NCBI RefSeq assembly: GCF_001636315.1
Contig: NZ_KV440949.1
Location: 5,536,084 to 5,600,083, forward strand
Direction of reading: 5' to 3'
DNA length: 64,000 bases
Source of the DNA: Neobacillus mesonae
Lineage (GTDB): Bacteria > Bacillota > Bacilli > Bacillales > Cytobacillaceae
Shown here in pieces: positions 25,408-33,036 of this stretch. Under the pieces are notes generated by a model. It worked only from the letters and a program-made list of their open reading frames with translations, did no database searches and was not told the DNA's origin. The translations under genes and the position numbers were made by a program. Numbering within the stretch: the stretch's first letter is position 1; each line of letters begins with the position of its first letter.

Positions 25408-25515
25408 TTAGCATTCATTGCATTGGTTATTGTTAGAGTTTTGCCCCGGTCGAAGTGCTTTTTCATCTTTTTCTTGTTGTTGGTGCACAAACTTATGAAG
25501 GGATACTAGTTTCAA
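25408..25515 (-). CDS. possible 35-aa peptide ending in CxxC
   Basis: Frame from TTG 25515 encodes a Gln/Asn-rich hydrophilic peptide (HQQQEKDEKALRPGQNSNNN) ending QCNEC. No clear ribosome-binding site, so weak support. It is divergent from the 24-aa peptide gene at 25559. Confidence 0.25.
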   Translation of the reverse strand: MKLVSLHKFVHQQQEKDEKALRPGQNSNNNQCNEC

Positions 25516-25558
25516 AGTCTATTAAGATAACTTATTGTCCAAGAAAGGAGTGATCTGC

Positions 25559-25633
25559 ATGTCTCTACGCCACAAAAGACAAAAAATCAGAAAATTTTTT
25601 AAAGCATTCTTGAAAAGAGTCTTAAAAGATTAA
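25559..25633 (+). CDS. 24-aa strongly cationic peptide
   Basis: AAAGGAGTGATCTGC-ATG gives an ideal start for MSLRHKRQKIRKFFKAFLKR-VLKD, a peptide with about ten Lys/Arg and an amphipathic helical pattern. A strong terminator lies 105 bp after the stop. Such peptides can be antimicrobial-like, membrane-active toxins or RNA-binding. Function unknown; the match of RBS, ORF and terminator argues against chance. Confidence 0.5.
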   Translation: MSLRHKRQKIRKFFKAFLKRVLKD

Positions 25634-25737
25634 CACTACATTTTCGTAAAAGATTAACCAGGTTTTTTTAACAGGGTAAATTGAATAACGCAGCCATTGG
25701 CTATCCATGAAGCTTTAAAAAAAGGACAGTACCTTTA

Positions 25738-25792
25738 ACTGCACCCCAATTGTTTGACACAACTAACAATTGGGGTGCAGTTTTTGTATAGC
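25738..25792 (+). terminator. strong terminator
   Basis: ACTGCACCCCAATTGTT and AACAATTGGGGTGCAGT form a 17-bp perfect stem, then TTTTTG. It ends transcription from the small peptide gene. Confidence 0.85.
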
Positions 25793-25884
25793 TAAATATT
25801 CCTTTGAGCTTAAACTAGAGGCCGAATTTTCCTATTTAAATGGTTTAATAAGTTACTAAGCATATCGATTTAAGCAAAACCCCC

Positions 25885-27279
25885 TTAGAAACTTGGATTG
25901 GAATCAGTTGGTTCCTGTTTATTTCTTTCTTCCAAATTCATCCTTAATCCCCCTCTAGGCCTAAGAGTGATAGAGGGAAAAGGTATCACCGGACGGTGGT
26001 CCAGAGCGAGATTTATCTTGAACCGCTGGGAAATAGTAGCGAGGATGAGTACCGCTTCCATGAAAGCAAAGTGATTGCCGATACAAACCCTTGGCCCTCC
26101 CCCAAATGGAAAGTAAGCGTAAGCAGGAATCGTTTTTAAAAAGTTGTTTTCAAATCGTTCGGGACGAAAAGACTCTGGATCAGGAAAATACTCGTGTTTG
26201 TGATGCATCACGTATTGGGACACCATGATGGTGTCTCCTTTTTTAAATCGGTAATCGCCTATTTCGACATCTTCCTCTGCTTGACGCCCTGTAATATAGG
26301 CTGGCGGATATATCCTCAAGGACTCCCAAATAATATTTTGAGTATATGGTAAGTTCATAAAGTCTGCCGGAACCGGATGACGATTTCCAATTACGTTATC
26401 AATCTCATCAAAGAGTTTCTTTTGCGCTTCTGGATACTGGGAAAGTAGGTAAAATGTCCAGGATAACGCATTTGCAGTGGTTTCATGACCTGCGAGAAAA
26501 ATGGTCATAACTTCATCGCGTACTTGAGTATCCGTCATGCCAATGCCATAGTCGTCATCTCGCGCGTCCATTAAGATACCCAGCATATCCTCGTGCCTTT
26601 CCTGATCTTTTCTTCTGTTATCAATAACGCTATACAGTACTTTATTAAGCTTGTCTAGTGCGTCCTTATATTCAAGGTTCGTTTTAGTTGGAATCCATAA
26701 AGGTAAATTCAGTAGTGTCCTCATTCTTTTTAAAGCAACTCTCATAGCGGTTTCAATCGGCTTGCCAAGAATGCTATATCCTTCCTTGAAATCCAAACTG
26801 AACATCGTTTTTGATATGATTCCTAATGTAATGCTCATCATATCCTGCGTCAGAATGCGTTCTTCCCCGTCCTCCCATTTGGAGACAAAATCAGTAGTTA
26901 TATCAATCATATCCTGACCATAGTTAATAATATGCGACCTTTTAAACGCAGGCTGAATCAGCCTTCTCTGACGCATATGGGTCTCTTTTTCACTTGTCAA
27001 CAGACCTTCTCCAATAATCGGTTTTAGTGCATGGAAATCTTTTGATTTAACGAAACACTTTGATTTTGTGACTAAGACCTGCTTAATCAATTCAGGATTT
27101 GAAATCAGGTACACATTTTGCAAAGGCCCGAAACGAATTTTTACTACTTCGCCATATCTGGAAGCCTTATTCAAAAAAGTGAGAGGGTCTTCCCGGAATT
27201 CTTTTAAATGTCCATTAAACAGCTTTCCCCCAGGCACAATCGGAACTTTTCCTTTGTTTAATAAATCTGCTTCATTCAA
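25885..27279 (-). CDS. cytochrome P450
   Basis: 464 residues, complete P450. I-helix oxygen-binding motif AGHETTAN, K-helix ExxR in WESLRIYPP, PERF segment (PDPESFRPERF) and the heme-ligand loop FPFGGGPRVCIGNHFA. Soluble, without membrane anchor, in the style of bacterial family members that resemble fatty-acid or drug hydroxylases. The redox partner is not encoded nearby. Probable TTG start. Single gene; substrate cannot be told from sequence. Confidence 0.9.
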   Translation of the reverse strand: MNEADLLNKGKVPIVPGGKLFNGHLKEFREDPLTFLNKASRYGEVVKIRFGPLQNVYLISNPELIKQVLVTKSKCFVKSKDFHALKPIIGEGLLTSEKETHMRQRRLIQPAFKRSHIINYGQDMIDITTDFVSKWEDGEERILTQDMMSITLGIISKTMFSLDFKEGYSILGKPIETAMRVALKRMRTLLNLPLWIPTKTNLEYKDALDKLNKVLYSVIDNRRKDQERHEDMLGILMDARDDDYGIGMTDTQVRDEVMTIFLAGHETTANALSWTFYLLSQYPEAQKKLFDEIDNVIGNRHPVPADFMNLPYTQNIIWESLRIYPPAYITGRQAEEDVEIGDYRFKKGDTIMVSQYVMHHKHEYFPDPESFRPERFENNFLKTIPAYAYFPFGGGPRVCIGNHFAFMEAVLILATISQRFKINLALDHRPVIPFPSITLRPRGGLRMNLEERNKQEPTDSNPSF

Positions 27280-27579
27280 CTAGGGGCACATCCTTCCATA
27301 CTTAATAATTTCGTTTAAGCATTTTATGCGCATTGCATCAAAAGGCTTGTACTCCAGCTGAAAATTTTGAGGTTTAAGAGTTCCCCATCCTTATTGCCCA
27401 CTCGATGGCTTCTTCCCTCGACTCCATATGAATCAGAAGGAACTCGGCAACCAATTCCCTAGATTCCATAAATAGATATTTTGAGTATAAATTAGAAAAA
27501 GCTCAGACGAATGTCTTGAGCTTTCATTGTTAGGTTTATTGCAAACCCAATCACAATTTAATACTTATTTTGTTTTTTT

Positions 27580-27630
27580 TATGATAAATAAAAAAACAGA
27601 CTCTAAAAAAGAGTCTGTCCATGTTTGGCA
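27580..27630 (-). terminator. csp copy 1 terminator
   Basis: CAGACTCT and AGAGTCTG stem with an A-rich loop, repeated behind every csp copy; read on the minus strand it ends in a T run. Confidence 0.8.
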
Positions 27631-27636
27631 TTATAA

Positions 27637-27837
27637 TTAAGCCTTGCGAACGTTAGCTGCTTGTGCTCCACGTTGACCTTGCTCAACATCGAAAGTCACT
27701 TCTTGACCTTCTTCTAATGTTTTGTACCCTTCGCCTTGGATCGCTGAGAAATGAACGAATACGTCTTCTCCACCTTCACGCTCGATGAATCCGAAGCCTT
27801 TTTCGCCGTTAAACCATTTTACTTTACCTTTTTCCAT
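27637..27837 (-). CDS. cold-shock protein, copy 1
   Basis: 66-residue CspA-type RNA chaperone: RNP1 KGFGFIER and RNP2 VFVHFSAI, single OB fold. It melts mRNA structure at low temperature and in stationary phase. Identical in protein sequence to the copy at 29504 and differing by one residue (Thr to Ser) from that at 31071. TAGGAGG RBS. Behind a conserved promoter and about 140-nt leader (see the promoter entry). No gene is co-transcribed. Confidence 0.95.
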   Translation of the reverse strand: MEKGKVKWFNGEKGFGFIEREGGEDVFVHFSAIQGEGYKTLEEGQEVTFDVEQGQRGAQAANVRKA

Positions 27838-27839
27838 GT

Positions 27840-27989
27840 TTGTTGCCTCCTAGTGTGCTAAGCACACACAATGTATTACTATCCTTGCTCTCAGTGATCA
27901 TTAAGACGAAAAGTTTTTACTTATACTATCCTTTACACCGAACAAAAATAATTCTTCTTTAGAATAGCATTTTTTGAAATTGTTTGCAA
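27840..27989 (-). promoter_or_regulatory. csp copy 1 promoter and conserved leader
   Basis: Read on the minus strand: -35 TTGCAA (27984-27989), 17-bp spacer, -10 TATTCT (27961-27966) with upstream TG, then a long leader. Near the start codon it has the hairpin GTGTGCTTAGCACAC just before TAGGAGG. The same layout recurs at the other two copies, as expected for cold-shock leaders that control mRNA stability. Confidence 0.8.
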
Positions 27990-28017
27990 GGAACATGATT
28001 TTATTAATGTACCCGTT

Positions 28018-28085
28018 ACTAGAAAATGAAAAATGAGCGCTTAACCTTATTCCATCATTGCGCCTATTAGCTGAATAAGATTTTT
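28018..28085. repeat. interspersed repeat family B, copy
   Basis: AAAATGAAAAATGAGCGCTTAACC, TTATTCCATCATTGCGCC, TTAGCTGAATAAG. Confidence 0.65.
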
Positions 28086-28169
28086 AGTTCTTCTTTCCAG
28101 ACTGATTAAAACTTTCCTTCCTTTCGTATGGAATAACTAAGATTAGACTCATAGTTCAATTGATGCCCC

Positions 28170-28206
28170 GTTTAAAAAAGAGCTCCCCACACGGGCAGCT
28201 CTATCT
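28170..28206 (-). terminator. terminator downstream of the SET-domain gene region
   Basis: AGAGCT/AGCTCT stem with CCC/GGG inside; the minus strand then reads TTTTT. Confidence 0.7.
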
Positions 28207-28209
28207 TTA

Positions 28210-28332
28210 TTATAGAATTGTGTTTTTCATATTAGCATACATGGCCATTACTGTCTCATCAATATCATCTCTAGACATCCTCATCGCTTTTTCAGCCCGT
28301 GCATAACGTTTTTGAATATTTGGCTTCCCTTT
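28210..28332 (-). other. open frame continuing in phase after the SET gene stop
   Basis: Directly after the TGA of the SET gene, the same frame stays open for about 40 codons (KGKPNIQKRYARAEKAMRMS and a further helical stretch) and ends just before a terminator. It has no start codon or RBS of its own near its 5' end. It may be a fragment of another gene, or a lost C-terminal part of the SET protein. Confidence 0.35.
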
Positions 28333-28710
28333 TCAGTCCTGATTGAACCAAAGTGGATCTTTGTCATCCACATCGCCATTATAATTGATTAGAATCTCTT
28401 CTCCTGCTTTTATATCTGCGTAAGCATAGAAGTCAAATGTGTGATTTTCAAAATTAATCTCATAAATTGCATTAGGTTCGTAAGAATGATTAAACAACAT
28501 TCCATAACCAAGAAGGATTGCAGAATGATTTTTTCCATACTCAAAAGCGTAATCAGCAAGTAAGGTTTGCTCAATGTATTGATGCTGGTCGTTTGGATAA
28601 GAAATGACAGGTGCTTCGTGTAAAAGCTCTCCTTTTTTGATATCACATGTAGCAAATACCCCTCTATCGAATTCTCCATCACTTAATGGAGATTTTTTTA
28701 CCTCGATCAT
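28333..28710 (-). CDS. SET-domain protein
   Basis: 125 residues forming a compact SET domain: DRGVFATCDIKKGELL at the N terminus, the pseudoknot motif FNHSYEPNAIYE, and ADIKAGEEILINYNGD. SET proteins are SAM-dependent lysine methyltransferases; in bacteria their targets are mostly unknown. The post-SET Cys cluster is absent, as in small bacterial members. The frame continues after its TGA (see the 28210 entry). Confidence 0.8.
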   Translation of the reverse strand: MIEVKKSPLSDGEFDRGVFATCDIKKGELLHEAPVISYPNDQHQYIEQTLLADYAFEYGKNHSAILLGYGMLFNHSYEPNAIYEINFENHTFDFYAYADIKAGEEILINYNGDVDDKDPLWFNQD

Positions 28711-28920
28711 GTTGTTCGCCTACTCACTTTTAAAATTTTCTTTCTAACTGTAACCATTAAATTGAACAATGAGCTCTTTTTATTTAGAAAAAAGAATCTC
28801 CAATATATGTTTTGGATATGTACTTTTAACTACTTCCATACCCTATTGTTAATGTGTAACCGGAACTGGTTACATCAATTATTTTTATAATGACAATACA
28901 AGATGAAGTCATCACTATGA

Positions 28921-29070
28921 TTAGTGGTCATTTTCACCATCCGTTTTTTTTGTACCTTTACTTATATAAGGTTTAGCACTCTTTGATTTGTTGGCACTAG
29001 CTTGCCAACGATTCCATCCCTTCTTGCCTGTTCCTCTGCCTGTTCCGCCTTTACTCTTAGCTTTACTCAA
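28921..29070 (-). CDS. DUF3934-like small basic protein (49 aa)
   Basis: TTG start behind GAGGTGATGA. The protein begins MSKAKSKGGTGRGTGKKGWN and continues RWQASANKSKSAKPYISKG, very basic and Gly-rich, matching the DUF3934 family of Bacillus. Probably nucleic-acid binding by composition; no function is established. It is too short for standard ORF calling. Confidence 0.65.
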   Translation of the reverse strand: MSKAKSKGGTGRGTGKKGWNRWQASANKSKSAKPYISKGTKKTDGENDH

Positions 29071-29227
29071 ATCATCACCTCAATATTTTTCTAAGTTGAG
29101 TAACCTATCTATTTAGTTTTAGTATATTTACTCGGTTACTAAACAAGCTATTGCAATAAATTAAATCATACCGGTCTCATAAAAGTAGAAACAATAAACC
29201 ATTATCGACTACACGAAATATCCATTT

Positions 29228-29275
29228 TTTATTAACCTGCCCCGTTAACAAAATAAGAAAAAGTGATCCTACAAT
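29228..29275. repeat. interspersed repeat family A, partial copy
   Basis: ATTAACCTGCCCCGTTAACAAAATAAGAAAAAG; only the 5' half is present. Confidence 0.6.
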
Positions 29276-29461
29276 CATAGCACATTTATTTGTTTCAGTC
29301 TGTTTCTATGTTGCAACAGAGTTTTTCACTTAGAAAAAAATACAAAGAAATTAGGAGATCTATAATTTATATGCTACACTTGGTTTACCATTTGATTTAC
29401 TGTTTTCAAGTACCCTGCTCATCAATGAGTGGGGTTATTTGTTTTTCTAAGAAAAATAAAT

Positions 29462-29500
29462 AACAGACTCTAAAAAAGAGTCTGTCCATGTTTGGCATTT
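29462..29500 (-). terminator. csp copy 2 terminator
   Basis: Same CAGACTCT/AGAGTCTG hairpin as behind the other csp genes. Confidence 0.8.
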
Positions 29501-29503
29501 TAT

Positions 29504-29704
29504 TTAAGCTTTACGAACGTTAGCTGCTTGTGCTCCACGTTGACCTTGCTCAACATCAAAAGTCACTTCTTGACCTTCTTCTAAAGTTTTGTACCCTTCG
29601 CCTTGGATAGCTGAGAAATGAACGAATACGTCTTCTCCACCTTCACGTTCGATGAATCCAAAGCCTTTTTCGCCATTAAACCATTTTACTTTACCTTTTT
29701 CCAT
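29504..29704 (-). CDS. cold-shock protein, copy 2
   Basis: 66 residues, identical to copy 1 at protein level, with a few silent base changes, so kept under selection or recently duplicated. RNP1 KGFGFIER and RNP2 VFVHFSAI intact. GAGGTAAC RBS region (TAGGAGG) and conserved leader upstream. It sits 1.7 kb from copy 1 and 1.4 kb from copy 3, all in one orientation. Confidence 0.95.
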   Translation of the reverse strand: MEKGKVKWFNGEKGFGFIEREGGEDVFVHFSAIQGEGYKTLEEGQEVTFDVEQGQRGAQAANVRKA

Positions 29705-29706
29705 GT

Positions 29707-29856
29707 TAGTTACCTCCTAGTGTGTTAAGTACACACAAAGTATTACTATCCTTGCTCTCAGTGATCATCAAGACGAAAAGTTTTTACTAATACGATCCTT
29801 TACACCGAACAAAAATAATTCTTCTTTAAAATAGCATTTTTTGAAATTATTTGCAA
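29707..29856 (-). promoter_or_regulatory. csp copy 2 promoter and conserved leader
   Basis: -35 TTGCAA (29851-29856), 17-bp spacer, -10 TATTTT (29828-29833) on the minus strand, followed by the shared leader. The -10 hexamer differs from copies 1 and 3, so promoter strength may differ. Confidence 0.8.
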
Positions 29857-30111
29857 GGAACCCTAATTCTTAATTAGAAATAATGGATTAAATAAATGTT
29901 CTTTTGTATCGGATAATAGGAAATATCAGTTGATATCATACCTAACATCAATTCCTTTTCTAATACATCCCCTCTTTCTTCCACGTCCAACAGCCATTGG
30001 TTTTAATGAATATAGGAAAATAAATAAAGTGTGACCCATTATGGAAAGTATATTTCTATTATTTAGTGAAAAAATAACTATTGTAGAATGAATGAACAAG
30101 GAGGAATCAAT

Positions 30112-30411
30112 ATGGCTCACTTCTCGGATCTTCACCATACTGGAGAAACGGTAATTGAATCTGGAGAATATATAGATTCAGGTGGAACAAATAAGGAACT
30201 TCGTCAAGGAGAAACATTTCCAAATTGCCCTGTTACAGGAAAGGCAACAACCTGGACCCATGCAAGCCACACTCATCGAACAGGTGAAACTGTTATGGAA
30301 TCTGGACATTATATAGATGCACATGGGGAACATGTGGTTCTTCAACAAGGAGACAAGTTCCCAAATTGTCCAAAGACAGGTGAGGCAATTACTTGGTCGC
30401 ATGAACAATAA
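30112..30411 (+). CDS. tandem-duplicated small-domain protein (YjzC-like?)
   Basis: 99 residues made of two copies of a module of about 45 residues: TGETV-ESG-YID...FPNCP-TG-A-TW-H. The paired CP/TG motif and length per module recall the short YjzC-type proteins of Bacillus, though the match is by eye. One Cys per module, so no zinc knuckle within a module, but a dimeric site is possible. AAGGAGG precedes ATG 30112; an upstream ATG at 30088 lacks one. No signal peptide. Confidence 0.6.
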   Translation: MAHFSDLHHTGETVIESGEYIDSGGTNKELRQGETFPNCPVTGKATTWTHASHTHRTGETVMESGHYIDAHGEHVVLQQGDKFPNCPKTGEAITWSHEQ

Positions 30412-30761
30412 TTGAAAAGTTACCATAATAACGATTTAAATTAGAAAAAGTTTAAAAAATGGCTTAGAAAAAATCTAATCCATTTTTTTATTTTTATGAT
30501 GAACTGATTGATGACTATTTTGTCATAAACTGTTTGTTCTAAATGCATTCATTTACAGTAGGCCCGTTATATTGATATCGGAATTGTTTTAATACAGTTT
30601 ATATATGGAAAAAGATTCAGCATAATGCCGAATCTTTTAATAGGGGGAATTGCAAATTGTCCTAGTTTGCAAAATTAATTTTACCGAACTTTTATTAACA
30701 TCTTATGAACAAAGTTTTACCATACATTAAATAGCTAATTAAAAATTACTACCAAACTGCT

Positions 30762-30860
30762 CCCTGCTCCGTAAGAGGAATAAGAAAAAGTCTGCATCAT
30801 CAACCCCTACTGTTCAACTTGAGCTATCCTTTAGTTTTAGTTAATATCTTCAATTTTGTC
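30762..30860. repeat. interspersed repeat family A, copy
   Basis: CTGCTCCGTAAGAGGAATAAGAAAAAG, a short loop, CTGTTCAACTTGAGCTATCC and TTTAGTTTTAG. Confidence 0.55.
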
Positions 30861-31029
30861 ACTATTTCGATATCTTTTATTTTTAGCAAATACTTTGAAG
30901 TTTAGTGATGGAAAGGTATGATTCCTAGAAATTATGTGTTACAATTGTTTTTACCGTTTGATTTACTGTTTTCATGTTCCCTGCTCATAAGTGAGTGGGG
31001 TTTTTTTGTTTTTTATGATAAATAAAAAA

Positions 31030-31066
31030 ACAGACTCTAAAAAAGAGTCTGTTCATGTTTGGCATT
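31030..31066 (-). terminator. csp copy 3 terminator
   Basis: CAGACTCT/AGAGTCTG hairpin as behind the other copies. Confidence 0.8.
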
Positions 31067-31070
31067 ATAA

Positions 31071-31271
31071 TTATGCCTTGCGAACGTTAGCTGCTTGTGC
31101 TCCACGTTGGCCTTGCTCAACATCGAAAGTCACTTCTTGACCTTCTTCTAATGATTTGTACCCTTCGCCTTGGATAGCTGAGAAATGAACGAATACGTCT
31201 TCTCCACCTTCACGTTCGATGAATCCGAAGCCTTTTTCGCCGTTAAACCATTTTACTTTTCCTTTTTCCAT
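31071..31271 (-). CDS. cold-shock protein, copy 3
   Basis: 66 residues; differs from copies 1 and 2 by Ser for Thr in GYKSLEEG. Both RNA-binding motifs are intact. Same TAGGAGG site, leader hairpin and promoter layout. The three intact copies plus the relic at 21661 lie within about 10 kb on one strand, which points to repeated local duplication of a complete promoter-leader-gene-terminator cassette. Confidence 0.95.
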   Translation of the reverse strand: MEKGKVKWFNGEKGFGFIEREGGEDVFVHFSAIQGEGYKSLEEGQEVTFDVEQGQRGAQAANVRKA

Positions 31272-31273
31272 GT

Positions 31274-31421
31274 TTGTTGCCTCCTAGTGTGCTAAACACA
31301 CATTGTATTACTATCCTTGCTCTCAGTGATCATCAAGACGAAAAGTTATTACTTATACTATCCTTTACACCGAACAAAAATAATTCTTCTTTAGGATAGC
31401 ATTTTTTGAAATAGTTTGCAA
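31274..31421 (-). promoter_or_regulatory. csp copy 3 promoter and conserved leader
   Basis: -35 TTGCAA (31416-31421), 17-bp spacer, -10 TATCCT (31393-31398) on the minus strand, then the shared leader. Confidence 0.75.
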
Positions 31422-31472
31422 GGAATCCAATTTTTTAATCATAGCCCCCGTTTAATGGAACAAGAAACGTTC

Positions 31473-31580
31473 TTATTGTTCCTCTTCATCACATAGCTCT
31501 TCAGCAATCTGCTTTATTCGTTCCATCGTTAAACCTTTTCTTTGTTCAATTGCTAAGGGATGGTTAGTTGGCCATCCCAT
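31473..31580 (-). CDS. possible 35-aa acidic peptide or gene fragment
   Basis: ATG 31580 opens MGWPTNHPLAIEQRKGL-TMERIKQIAEELCDEEEQ. The second half looks like a regular helix of a larger protein. There is no good ribosome-binding site, so it may be the remnant of a longer gene. Confidence 0.35.
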   Translation of the reverse strand: MGWPTNHPLAIEQRKGLTMERIKQIAEELCDEEEQ

Positions 31581-31925
31581 CTTTTAACATAAGCTAACCG
31601 TTAGTTGAAAATGAACTCTAAATATATGAAATCTCAGTGGTAAATCATTTTCAGAAAATGTATGAGTAGCGAGTTGCGTTTAATTGTTTATAAAGTAAGT
31701 CTCATACAGCTAAAGTTGGAATCAAGTTCATCAATTTGACTGATTAAATATGTTTTATCTCCCTTTATGATTGAAATAAATCATAATATTACCAAAACAT
31801 TGGAATCGAATGCTGATAAGGTTTCACTAAATTACCAGTTATCTCCTTAACACAAGAAAGTATAGATAGTGTGAATTATGGAAAGAAACCAAAAATCCCC
31901 AATAACATTAGGAGGAGAAATGTAT

Positions 31926-32375
31926 ATGTCTAACAAACCCGAAGTTTACAATTCAAGAGAGGATCGGCAGGAAGAAATAAACGCCATTCGGCAAACCATC
32001 ATCGAGATTGAGGCTGCATTTAATCAACATGATGCAGATGAATTAGATCGACACTTCGCTCAAAACGCCATATGGGTCAATGTGGTCGGTGTGCAACTAT
32101 CTGGTTGGAAGCAAATCAATGAAACGCACAAAGTTATCTTGGAAGGACCACTCCGCAACTCATATGCTCGTTATACTGTCGATAGCATTATTTTTGTTCG
32201 TCCAGATGTGGCTACTGTACACATTCGGCAATATCCGACAACCTCAGAAGGGAAAATTATAGAAAACGGCCAAGGCAGTCTCGCCATTTACGTGATGGCT
32301 AAAGAACAGGGAACGTGGATGGTTGCTGCTGGACAGAATACGATAGTCCAAGAAACCCACGTTAGTGGGGAGTAA
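31926..32375 (+). CDS. SnoaL/SgcJ-like NTF2-fold protein
   Basis: 149 residues with the SgcJ/EcaC pattern: IRQTIIEIEAAFNQHDADELDRHFAQNAIWVN at the start, then GWKQINETHKVIL and a C-terminal sheet WMVAAGQNTIV. Members are cofactor-free or structural; function unknown. GGAGGAGAA supports ATG 31920 or 31926. The VOC gene begins 31 nt downstream, so the two form a likely operon. Confidence 0.75.
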   Translation: MSNKPEVYNSREDRQEEINAIRQTIIEIEAAFNQHDADELDRHFAQNAIWVNVVGVQLSGWKQINETHKVILEGPLRNSYARYTVDSIIFVRPDVATVHIRQYPTTSEGKIIENGQGSLAIYVMAKEQGTWMVAAGQNTIVQETHVSGE

Positions 32376-32406
32376 GATATTATCACTAAGAAGAGGAGTG
32401 TAGCCT

Positions 32407-32763
32407 ATGAAACTAAACCATCTCAATCTCACGGTCACTGACGTTAATGCAGCTCGTGAATTCTTTGAGAAATATTTCGACCTGCAAACCAAGAGCATAC
32501 ATGGCGATTCATTCGCTGTACTGACCGACGACAACGGGTTATTGCTCGCCTTAATGAAAGGTACTCAGGTCAACTACCCCAAGAGCTTTCATATCGGCTT
32601 TTCGCTGGAAAGCGAAGAGCGAGTGAACGAGATCAATCAACGCTTGAAGGATGATGGGTTTGATGTGAAACCCCCGCAAAGGTTGCATGGTTGGACATTC
32701 TATGTTAAAGCACCGGGTGGATTTACTGTCGAGATTCTCTGTAGAATGAGGCATATTCAATAA
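32407..32763 (+). CDS. VOC-family protein (glyoxalase/bleomycin resistance fold)
   Basis: 118 residues with the paired beta-alpha-beta-beta-beta modules: MKLNHLNLTVTDVNAAREFF and HIGFSLESEERVNEI, ending FTVEILCRM. Metal ligands His5 and Glu near residue 112 are in place. It could be a dioxygenase, isomerase or resistance protein; the substrate is unknown. GAGGAG RBS. Co-directional with the SnoaL-like gene. Confidence 0.8.
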   Translation: MKLNHLNLTVTDVNAAREFFEKYFDLQTKSIHGDSFAVLTDDNGLLLALMKGTQVNYPKSFHIGFSLESEERVNEINQRLKDDGFDVKPPQRLHGWTFYVKAPGGFTVEILCRMRHIQ

Positions 32764-32845
32764 AGGCTCTTTTTCTAACACAATGTTGCGTTCCAACTGT
32801 ATTTAGTGTGTTCAATCGTTATATTCGGAAATATCCGAGCGTTAT

Positions 32846-32995
32846 TTGCACAAAACTGCCCCTTTAGTTCAATAACTTCAACAAAAAAACTTCTTAGAAT
32901 AACGCACCTTAAGTCGAAAAAAGGCTGCAATTAGCAGCCGGATCTTCAAGAAATGCACCCGTTAGTTTAAGTGCATTACTTTACAATCGTATTTA
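32846..32995. repeat. interspersed repeat family A, copy
   Basis: AAAACTGCCCCTTTAGTTCAATAACTTC, a GGCTGCAATTAGCAGCC hairpin and GCACCCGTTAGTTTAAGTGC with a TTTACAATC tail. Confidence 0.7.
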
Positions 32996-33003
32996 TAAAA
33001 TAA

Positions 33004-33036
33004 AAGGGGGACATAAAAGAATCCCCCTTATTATTT
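33004..33036 (-). terminator. terminator of the DUF3626 gene
   Basis: GGGGGA and TCCCCC stem; the minus strand continues into TTTTATTTT. Confidence 0.75.
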
